9,241 nucleotides of DNA from an uncultured Bacteroidales bacterium (GTDB taxonomy: Bacteria; Bacteroidota; Bacteroidia; Bacteroidales; UBA932), in assembly GCA_905234775.1 (NCBI GenBank), contig CAJOJC010000052.1, forward strand, positions 1 through 9,241, written 5' to 3'. This document shows positions 1 through 6,200 of the stretch, piece after piece. The number at the start of each line of letters is the position of its first letter. Positions within the stretch are counted from its first letter, which is position 1. The position numbers were made by a program, and so were the translations under genes. Under the pieces are notes generated by a model. That model made no database searches, had not been told where the DNA came from, and saw only the letters and a list, made by a program, of their open reading frames with translations.

Positions 1-1
1 C

Positions 2-547
2 TATCTCGCTTCCCGGAAGATTCCGCTGGAACTGGCCCGCAAGTACCTCAAGGAGATTATTGTCTACAACCCTCAGAAGGGCCTGAACTTCACGCTGGTC
101 GGCATCCCGAACAACGCAGGTGCCTGGGCCATGTCGGCCCCCAGCGGCTATAAATCCACCAATAAGGCGGCCGTTACCACTATAAATAATGAAGGAGCCT
201 TTAGTCAGAAGCCCGAAGCCAAAAGCGTGGCCGTGTTCGAGGGATTCTGGGACTTCCTGTCCTGGCAGGTGATGCAGGGCAGCACCAAGCCCTCATGCGA
301 TGTGGTGGTGCTGAATTCCGTGAACAATGTCCAGAAGGCCCTCGATTATATCGGCAAGCACGAGAAAATCATGGGCTTCCTGGACAACGATGCAGCCGGG
401 CAGAAGTGCCAGAACCTTCTGGAGAAAAACTTCCCGGGGAGAGTGACGGATATGTCAGACCTATACGGCCAGTACAAAGACCTCAATGAAATGCTCCAGG
501 ACTCCCGGGGCTATACCGCTGATATGAAACTTACACCAAGCATATGA
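2..547 (+). CDS. Toprim-domain DNA primase-like protein, C-terminal part (5' end outside window)
   Basis: The reading frame is open from base 2, so this is the last 181 residues of a longer protein; the first ATG at 131 is internal. The visible part resembles the C-terminal half of the CHC2 zinc-finger/Toprim primases common on Bacteroidota mobile elements. Visible residue 80 is the conserved Toprim Glu (VFEGFWDF), followed by a beta strand (VVVLNSV) and the DxD metal-binding motif DND at residues 128-130 (GFLDNDAAGQ). A KDLNEML segment near the end matches the usual close of this domain. Toprim proteins of this type bind Mg2+ and make RNA primers or assist element replication; the zinc finger that would confirm a primase lies upstream of the window. 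The stop overlaps the next start in ATGA, implying coupled translation with the helix-turn-helix gene. Confidence 0.85.
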   Translation, partial: YLASRKIPLELARKYLKEIIVYNPQKGLNFTLVGIPNNAGAWAMSAPSGYKSTNKAAVTTINNEGAFSQKPEAKSVAVFEGFWDFLSWQVMQGSTKPSCDVVVLNSVNNVQKALDYIGKHEKIMGFLDNDAAGQKCQNLLEKNFPGRVTDMSDLYGQYKDLNEMLQDSRGYTADMKLTPSI

Positions 548-837
548 CACCGAGTGAGCGCAACGACATTGCCCGCCAACTGGAAAGGCTGGCCGACGAA
601 GTGAAAGACCTGAAGATGGGACTGAGCGCCCATAAGCCAGTTTATACAAACGCAGAGCTGATGAAGCTGCTGGATACGTCCACCGCTACCATCAAGAAGT
701 GGCGCGATGCAGGCCTGCTTGGCTATTCACAGGTGGGTGACACCTACTTCTATAGCAAAGAGGATGTCGAGGCATTTCTCCTCGGCATCCACCATAGTGC
801 TACTGCTGGAAGGATTAATATCAGAGGGCGCGGATGA
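544..837 (+). CDS. Small MerR-like helix-turn-helix DNA-binding protein (excisionase-like)
   Basis: This 97-aa protein starts with a probable short coiled coil (about residues 5-28, RQLERLADEVKDLKMGL). A winged helix-turn-helix of the HTH_17/MerR-excisionase type follows: a first helix in NAELMKLLDTS, a recognition helix in TATIKKWRDAGLL and a wing with GDTYFYSKEDVEAFL. Proteins of this type on Bacteroidota elements are either excisionases (recombination directionality factors) or regulators of element genes; the sequence alone does not decide which. The ATG lies inside the stop of the Toprim gene (ATGA, 4-bp overlap), so the two are probably translated together. Its 3' end overlaps the convergent recombinase gene by 17 bp. 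The last dozen residues are basic and look unstructured. Confidence 0.82.
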   Translation: MTPSERNDIARQLERLADEVKDLKMGLSAHKPVYTNAELMKLLDTSTATIKKWRDAGLLGYSQVGDTYFYSKEDVEAFLLGIHHSATAGRINIRGRG

Positions 838-2164
838 ACTGCGTCTCTGATTCTACTGTCTCTTTCAAGAACTGGGCATAGGTCCGCTGTGTAGATGCAA
901 TCGTAGAATGCCCCAGCAGCTTGCTCAGTAGGAAGATGTTCATCCCGTTGTTGATGCACATAACGGCGAAACTATGCCGGGCGACATGCATGGTGAGCGG
1001 GAAATCGAAGCGAAGCGTCATCCTGGCGACGTTCAAAGACGTGTTGAAGGTTTTATCCTTGGAGTTCCTGTCCATAAACAGGCGTTTCTGGTCCGTCAGG
1101 TCATAATCTTCCGGAAGAAGGTCAAAAACGAACTTATCATTCCTCCCTTTTTCTTTCCATCGTTCCAATATCTCCATAGCCGATTTCCCGAGAGGGGGAA
1201 GGACGTCAGGAAGCCGCTTTGTCTTGAACTGGACCTTCTTGATTACCTTTGCATCGAAATCAATGTGCTTCCACTCCAGGGTCATCACATCTGAAAGGCG
1301 CATCCCGCAGGCATAGTAGGCAAAGAACCACATGTCCAGTATTTCTTTGGAACGAGGATTTTTGCATTTATCATAGTATGACTTCAACTGCTCAATCTGC
1401 TCGGGCGTGAGGTAGCGCACTTTCTCCACCACAGTTTCTTCCATATCGGGCTTGTATTCCGTTTCGTGCGTCTCCAGATAACTTTCAGCGAGCGGCCCGT
1501 ACGATTGCTCAAGAATACCATTGGTTATCGCCGCCTTTATAGCAACAAACAATGGTACCAAAGCTTTGTTGATTGCTTCCTTGCTGGTGTTCTTCCGCAC
1601 ACTGAAACGGTACTGGACATACTCGTCGAACACATCCTGCCGCAGGTCTTTCAGCGCGAATTTGGGCGTTTTACGCCAGTGGACAAGAAATGTCTCGAAC
1701 TGCTCAATCAGTTTCTGTTTGTTATACCATAGGGAGTATCCGTATTCCTTCTTGCCATAGTTCAAATCGTTGACACGTTTGGCGTACTCTATGAAATTGG
1801 TCTTCTTTGTAACTACCTGGGTGGGCGATTCATCGGGCAGGTCTCCAGCATTAATCGGATCGCCGCCGTTCAGGATGAAGTTTAGTACGGTTTTATTGAT
1901 TTCGCCCTCGTAGGCAACGAGCTTTTTGTCAATCTCGTTCTTGAAAGCCGCTAGTTCGGCGTTAATTCGGGCCGACTGTGGGTAGGATGCCTTGACACAG
2001 CACTTCTTCTCATCCCACGCGGATGGAGGGATGCCGATTCCTGTCGAACGTTTAACATAGCCGTCCATGTGGAAACGCAGGTGGATAATTGTCTCACCTT
2101 GCGTGTTGATCCGGTTCAGGATAACGAATTTTCCGACCGGAATCTCAGGTTTTATTTTTGCCAT
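821..2164 (-). CDS. Tyrosine recombinase / site-specific integrase of a mobile element
   Basis: This 447-aa protein has the three-part layout of Bacteroidota element integrases: an N-terminal arm-DNA-binding region (about 1-115), a SAM-like core-binding domain (about 120-225) and a catalytic domain (about 250-440). The catalytic set appears complete. It comprises Arg289 (ACGMRLSDV), a beta-hairpin Lys (314 or 316, FKTKR), His393 and Arg396 (HVARHSF), His419 (LLGHS) and the nucleophile Tyr429 (RTYAQF). The enzyme should cut and rejoin DNA through a 3'-phosphotyrosine to integrate or excise the element. I chose the ATG at 2164 (MAKIKPEIP) over an in-frame TTG two codons upstream. No Shine-Dalgarno sequence is visible. 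Upstream repeats may be its own binding sites. The gene is full length with no frameshift, so the enzyme may be active. Confidence 0.95.
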   Translation of the reverse strand: MAKIKPEIPVGKFVILNRINTQGETIIHLRFHMDGYVKRSTGIGIPPSAWDEKKCCVKASYPQSARINAELAAFKNEIDKKLVAYEGEINKTVLNFILNGGDPINAGDLPDESPTQVVTKKTNFIEYAKRVNDLNYGKKEYGYSLWYNKQKLIEQFETFLVHWRKTPKFALKDLRQDVFDEYVQYRFSVRKNTSKEAINKALVPLFVAIKAAITNGILEQSYGPLAESYLETHETEYKPDMEETVVEKVRYLTPEQIEQLKSYYDKCKNPRSKEILDMWFFAYYACGMRLSDVMTLEWKHIDFDAKVIKKVQFKTKRLPDVLPPLGKSAMEILERWKEKGRNDKFVFDLLPEDYDLTDQKRLFMDRNSKDKTFNTSLNVARMTLRFDFPLTMHVARHSFAVMCINNGMNIFLLSKLLGHSTIASTQRTYAQFLKETVESETQFIRAL

Positions 2165-2198
2165 ACACAAAAACTTTTAAAGGTTACTATTCCTCTTG

Positions 2199-2206
2199 CA
2201 AAAATG
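2199..2206 (-). promoter_or_regulatory. Possible -7 promoter element of the integrase gene
   Basis: On the minus strand this reads CATTTTTG, seven of eight positions matching the Bacteroidota -7 consensus TAnnTTTG. It would give a leader of roughly 28 nt before the ATG at 2164. No TTTG -33 element is visible at the usual distance. It overlaps the first 12-bp repeat by two bases, so anything bound to the repeats could block it. Confidence 0.35.
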
Positions 2207-2240
2207 TGTCTGTTTTTGTGTCTGTTTATGTGTACGTTTA
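2205..2240. repeat. Three tandem 12-bp repeats upstream of the integrase
   Basis: Three directly adjacent units on the plus strand are TGTGTCTGTTTT, TGTGTCTGTTTA and TGTGTACGTTTA. Units 1 and 2 differ at one position and units 2 and 3 at two. They begin 41 bp upstream of the integrase ATG. Tandem short direct repeats next to an integrase gene are typical of arm-type integrase or excisionase binding sites, or of operators. Function is inferred from position only. Confidence 0.7.
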
Positions 2241-2250
2241 TCTTTCGACA

Positions 2251-2280
2251 GTATGCGATAGAATGCGATAAAATGCGGAT
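2251..2280. repeat. 10-bp-spaced direct repeats (ATGCGATA), possible attachment-site element
   Basis: ATGCGATA occurs at 2253-2260 and again at 2263-2270. A third, partial copy (ATGCG) follows at 2273-2277, keeping the 10-bp spacing. The array lies 10 bp beyond the 12-bp repeats and runs into the hairpin at 2276. It may be part of the recombinase core or an accessory binding site at the element end. No flanking copy at the other end of the element is available to confirm this. Confidence 0.55.
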
Positions 2281-2311
2281 GGGCACCATTCGCTAAAATG
2301 GCACCCATCCG
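2276..2311 (-). terminator. Strong hairpin, probable terminator of the DUF2795 gene
   Basis: CGGATGGG (2276-2283) pairs with CCCATCCG (2304-2311), and CCATT (2286-2290) pairs with AATGG (2297-2301), around a 6-nt loop. In minus-strand RNA the two positions between the stems form U-G and G-U wobble pairs, giving a continuous 15-bp helix. In plus-strand RNA they are C/A mismatches. In the minus direction the hairpin is followed by CATTTTATCG, a short U-tract. It lies about 34 bp past the DUF2795 stop and separates that gene from the integrase. Confidence 0.6.
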
Positions 2312-2344
2312 AGTTAATTCTCTGTATTTCAATCAGTTAAGCCC

Positions 2345-2566
2345 CTAATACTCTTCCTCGTTAAAGAAGAAGTCTTCCTTGGTAGGATAATCGGGCCAGA
2401 TGTCTTCGATGGACTCGTAGATTTCTCCGTCGTCTTCGAGTTCCTCGAGGTTCTCGATAACATCCTCAGGGGCTCCTGAGCGGTTTGCGTAGTCGATAAG
2501 TTCGTCTTTTGTTGCGGGCCACGGCGCATCGTCAAGGCTTCCGGCTAATTCGAGTGTCCAAAACAT
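2345..2566 (-). CDS. Small acidic DUF2795-family protein
   Basis: This 73-aa protein ([17 protein letters not shown] at the start, [12 protein letters not shown] near the end) matches from memory the short, highly conserved DUF2795 proteins found across Bacteroidales. It is rich in Asp and Glu and has no signal peptide or membrane segment, so it is probably cytoplasmic. The recognisable pattern is a [11 protein letters not shown] helix, then [18 protein letters not shown], then an aromatic-acidic tail. Its function is unknown. The reading frame continues upstream of this ATG, but the extension is hydrophobic and crosses the promoter region, so the ATG at 2566 is preferred. The start is preceded by an A-rich stretch with no Shine-Dalgarno sequence. 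A perfect -7 box sits about 35 bp upstream, and a hairpin terminator lies downstream. The gene diverges from folE. Confidence 0.85.
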   Translation of the reverse strand: MFWTLELAGSLDDAPWPATKDELIDYANRSGAPEDVIENLEELEDDGEIYESIEDIWPDYPTKEDFFFNEEEY

Positions 2567-2591
2567 AGTATTTCGTTTTTTGTTTATTCCA

Positions 2592-2605
2592 ATTTGGCGG
2601 CAAAT
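2592..2605. promoter_or_regulatory. Small dyad at the DUF2795 transcription start, possible operator
   Basis: ATTTG-GCGG-CAAAT is a perfect 5-bp inverted repeat with a 4-bp spacer. Its right arm overlaps the TTTG of the minus-strand -7 box and the dyad covers the predicted DUF2795 transcription start. It is short enough to be chance. Confidence 0.2.
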
Positions 2606-2608
2606 ATA
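2601..2608 (-). promoter_or_regulatory. -7 promoter element for the DUF2795 gene
   Basis: The minus strand reads TATATTTG, an exact match to the Bacteroidota -7 consensus TAnnTTTG. Transcription would start near 2594, giving a leader of about 28 nt. No clear TTTG -33 element is present at the usual spacing. Confidence 0.55.
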
Positions 2609-2621
2609 GATAAAAAAACAA

Positions 2622-2629
2622 TAACTTTG
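2622..2629 (+). promoter_or_regulatory. -7 promoter element for folE and perhaps the downstream genes
   Basis: TAACTTTG matches TAnnTTTG exactly. Transcription would start near 2636, only about 9 nt before the folE ATG. A TTTG at 2593-2596 lies 25 bp upstream, longer than the 19-21 bp usually quoted, so the -33 element is uncertain. Confidence 0.55.
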
Positions 2630-2644
2630 TATGACATTAAAATT

Positions 2645-3232
2645 ATGGCATACACTAAACTGGAAAAATACGATCAGAAGGTCACTGAACAGATCGCAGA
2701 ACACGTCAAATCAATACTTGAGCTCCTTGGTGAAGACCCTGAAAGAGAGGGGTTGCTAAAAACCCCCGAGCGTGTTGCAAAAGCAATGCAGTTCCTAACA
2801 AAAGGTTACGAAGAAGACGGAGTTCAGATTATCCGCAGCGCCATGTTCGAGGAAGAGTATCAGCAGATGGTACTCATCAAAGACATCGAATTGTACAGCG
2901 TCTGCGAACACCACATGCTGCCCTTCATAGGAAAGTGTCACATCGCTTATATTCCAAACGGCCATATTACCGGCCTGAGCAAGATCGCGCGCGTGGTGGA
3001 AACATACGCCCGAAGGCTGCAGGTCCAGGAACGCCTGACCGTCCAGATCCGGGATTGCATCCAGGAAGCGCTGCATCCGCTCGGGGTGGCGGTCGTCATT
3101 GAGGCGAACCATACCTGCATGCAGATTCGTGGAGTAGAGAAGTCAAATGCCATTACTACTACCTCCGCCTTTAGCGGAGCGTTCCTCAACTCTGAAAAGA
3201 CCCGCAACGAATTCCTGAACCTGATCAAGTAA
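2645..3232 (+). CDS. folE: GTP cyclohydrolase I (FolE, type IA)
   Basis: This 195-aa enzyme should convert GTP to 7,8-dihydroneopterin triphosphate, the first step toward tetrahydrofolate and other pterins, in the cytoplasm as a homodecamer. The family signature is clear. The zinc ligands are Cys87 and His90 in SVCEHH, plus Cys158 in ANHTCM; His156 of the same motif is the usual active-site His. [13 protein letters not shown] (107-119) and the C-terminal [14 protein letters not shown] (167-180) are also characteristic. Length is normal for the family. The ATG at 2645 is chosen because an in-frame TTG at 2594 would add residues encoded by the promoter. The stop is 28 bp before the alpha-2-macroglobulin start, with no terminator in between, so cotranscription is likely. 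It shares its upstream region with the divergent DUF2795 gene. Confidence 0.97.
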   Translation: MAYTKLEKYDQKVTEQIAEHVKSILELLGEDPEREGLLKTPERVAKAMQFLTKGYEEDGVQIIRSAMFEEEYQQMVLIKDIELYSVCEHHMLPFIGKCHIAYIPNGHITGLSKIARVVETYARRLQVQERLTVQIRDCIQEALHPLGVAVVIEANHTCMQIRGVEKSNAITTTSAFSGAFLNSEKTRNEFLNLIK

Positions 3233-3260
3233 ATTGAGTAACACAAAAAACGATATAACC

Positions 3261-6200
3261 ATGAGATTTCTGAGAGTCCTAGTGTGCCTGCTGCTGGTGT
3301 TGGCGGCGGCAGCCGATTCGCCCAAGAAGGTCATCAATGAGCCCAATCCCGCTTTCGCATCCTATGTGAAAGCGTACACTGGCGGCGTTGTTCCTGCAAC
3401 AACAACCCTCCGTGTTGAGCTCGCATATCCAGTAGCCATGGACCGCCAGAAGAGCGACATCTTCAAGTTCAAACCGGCCATCGCCGGTTCTTCGCGCTGG
3501 CTGAGCCCTACCGTAGTCGAGTTCGTTCCGGACGAGGCGCTTAAAGAAGGTGTACTGTACGAAGGAACCTTCCGCCTCGCAGAAGTCGTGGATGTAAATG
3601 AAAAAGACTGCAAGGAATTCCCCTTCGTCTTCAAGGCCATCCAGAATACGGCGGAGTTTGCGCTGGACGGAATGGTTATTCGCGACAAAGCCAGGCTCCA
3701 GGGAAGCATAGAACTCAGCTCCCCGGTTCAGAAAGCAGACATCTTTATGGCGGCGTATCCGGAAGTCCCGATCACCATCACGGGAGAAGGGAAGTCCTGG
3801 CGCTTCGAGACCGCAGGCATCCCCCGCGAATCGAAGGATATCCCGGTAAGCCTGTGGCTGCAGGTAAAGGGTTGCGAGGACCCTGCACCGCTCAAGACGG
3901 TCGTCCCTGCGAGCGGAATCTTTAAAGTGGTCGACACGCGCATCGTCAGAACCGGTAATCCCTGCGTTGAGGTCTGCTTCAGCGAGCCTCTTTCTTCGGA
4001 AGCCTCGAAAAAAGGCCTGATTGAACTCTCAGGAGTGAACCGCCAGACAGTCGACATCCGCGACAATTATGCTCGAATATACTATGAGTACGGCGGAGAC
4101 AATATCTCTCTGAATGTATACAGCGGGGTTAAGAGCGCATTCGGCCAGACTCTGGACGAGGACTTCAGTACTACATTCCCTCCGGAAGATCTGCTCCCCG
4201 CAGTAGAGTTGCCCCTCAAGGGCAATATTCTCCCGGACGATCAGTCCCTGGTACTGCCGTTCCGCGCCGTGAACCTTTCGTCTGTAGACATCAGTATCAT
4301 CAAGATATACGAGAACAACGTCCTTCTCTTCCTGCAGGATAATCAGTTCGACGGCTCGTCTGACCTGCGCCGTGCAGGCCGCCTAGTCTATCGCCGCCAG
4401 ATTCCTCTTTATCAGGATACTAGCCTCGATTTACATAAATGGAACGACTTCAGCGTAGACCTCTCGGGCCTCTTCAAGCAGGAACCGGGTGCTATTTATC
4501 GCGTAAAGCTCTCTTTCCGTAAGGAGTATTCCCTCTACGGCGGAAAGGCCGCTCCCCGTATGATACCCGTTACCAGCGGTAAACCTACCGAAGAAGACGA
4601 GGAAGAATGGGATGAGCAGGACACCTATTGGTGGGACAGCGACTTCGACTGGGATGAATACGAATGGTCAGACAGAGACGATCCGAATACTGCCTCTTAT
4701 TACATGATATCAGACCGTTTCCCGAGGGTCAATATCCTGTCTTCCAACCTGGGAATAGTCGCAAAGTATGCCGACGGAAAGAAGATGTGGGCATCGGTCT
4801 CCAATATCAAAGACGCTTCGCCTATGTCGGGCGTAAATCTGGAAGTTTATGATTTCCAACTCCAGAGACTCGCATCGGTAAAAACTGACGCCGACGGCTT
4901 TGCCGAGATTCCCGTAGCCCGCAAGCCTTTCGCCGTTGTCGCCCGCCAGGGTAAAACAACAGGCTACCTTTGCATGAAAGACGGCGAAGAGAAATCTTAC
5001 AGCCGTTTCGATGTGGCAGGTGAATGGGTCGAGAAGGGACTCAAGGGATTTGTCTATGGAGAGCGCGGGGTCTGGAGGCCCGGCGATACCCTCCATGTCA
5101 CCATGATCCTTGCGGATAAGGCGAAGGTCATTCCTGAGAATCACCCCGCCACCCTTGATCTTTATACTCCTCAGGGCCAGTTCTATACGAGACTGACCTC
5201 GCTGGGCCAGGACGGTTTCTATACCTTCCCGATCGGCACCTCGGCCGATGATCCCACCGGCGTCTGGAATGCCTACATAAAGGTCGGCGGCTCTTCCTTC
5301 CACAAAGGCCTCAGGATCGAGACCATCAAGCCCAACCGCCTCAAGGTCAATCTCGACCTTGGCGGAGATATCCTCATCGGCGGCTCGGTCTTCGATGCGG
5401 ACATGACATCCTCATGGCTCACCGGTCTTCCCGCTTCCGGCCTCAAGGCCAAGGCGACCATGACCCTGACCAAGGGCCCCTCGACCTTCAAGGGTTTTGA
5501 GGGCTACATCTTCCGTAATCCTCTCTCGAGCTTTACTTCCAGCGAACACCAACTCTTCGAGACCACTCTCTCGTCGTATGGAACCGCCGAACCGACTATC
5601 TACCTCCCGGAGGCGAGCAATGCTCCCGGCCTGCTGTCGGCGTTCATAGTATCTTCTGTAGAGGAGAAGGGCGGCGATGAAAGCTTCACTACGCAGACCA
5701 TCCCGTTCTCTCCTTTCCCCGCCTATGTTGGCGTCAAGTTCCCCGAAGGCAGCTATCTCAACACAGATGAAGACCATATCATTAATGTCGCTACAGTAAA
5801 CGCGGTGGGCAACCGCCTCTCCGGCAGGGAAGTGGATTACTACGTATTCAAACTTGGCTGGAACTGGTGGTGGGAAAGAAGCCCTGAAGAACTGAGCGAT
5901 TATATAAGCAGCAATTCTTCGAGCAGAGTCGCTTCCGGAAGGCTTGTTACCGGAGACGAAGACGTTTCCTTCACCCTGAGGGCTGAGGCTAAGGATTGGG
6001 GACGCTATCTTGTGATCGTTTGCGATGTCGACGGAGGACATATCTCCGGTAAGACGGTTTACCTCGACGATTATTCATACTGGGGACGCGCAGGCCGCAA
6101 GGATCCTGAGGCCCTCACCATGCTTACCTTCAACACAGATAAGGATAGCTACAAGAGCGGCGAGACAGCGACCGTATTCGTACCGGCGGCAGCCGGCGGC

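Larger units (their letters stand above)
1..2275. mobile_element. Right-hand end of an integrated mobile element (partial; boundary approximate)
   Basis: A Toprim/primase-like gene, a small helix-turn-helix gene and a complete tyrosine recombinase lie together beside a run of intact housekeeping genes. The recombinase is the last gene before the host genes and reads inward, the usual position beside an attachment site. The left end is outside the window. The right edge must lie between the recombinase start (2164) and the DUF2795 stop (2345); the end given here is a guess at the edge of the hairpin. No relaxase, coupling protein, capsid or cargo gene is visible, so I cannot say whether this is an integrative conjugative or mobilizable element, a satellite or a prophage remnant. 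Confidence 0.7.

Noticed and set aside
820..851. Inverted repeat ATCAGAG / CTCTGAT around the overlapping ends of the HTH and integrase genes
   Set aside because: The arms are only 7 bp with an 18-nt loop and no clear T-run on either side, so a bidirectional terminator is not convincing.
2594..2644. Upstream TTG start for folE adding 17 residues
   Set aside because: The added codons are the promoter region itself, including both -7 boxes, and family members start near the [14 protein letters not shown] N-terminus.
2567..2704. Longer DUF2795 reading frame (119 residues) starting at 2704
   Set aside because: The extra N-terminal part is Cys/Phe-rich, overlaps folE coding sequence and crosses the promoter; the family starts at the ATG at 2566.
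3234..3260. Upstream TTG start for the A2M
   Set aside because: It would put nine polar residues before the signal peptide; the ATG at 3261 gives a standard signal sequence.
4635..4670. EF-hand-like Ca2+ loop in the acidic A2M segment
   Set aside because: The D-x-D spacing is suggestive, but the central Gly and the flanking helices of an EF-hand are not present, so I do not call a domain.
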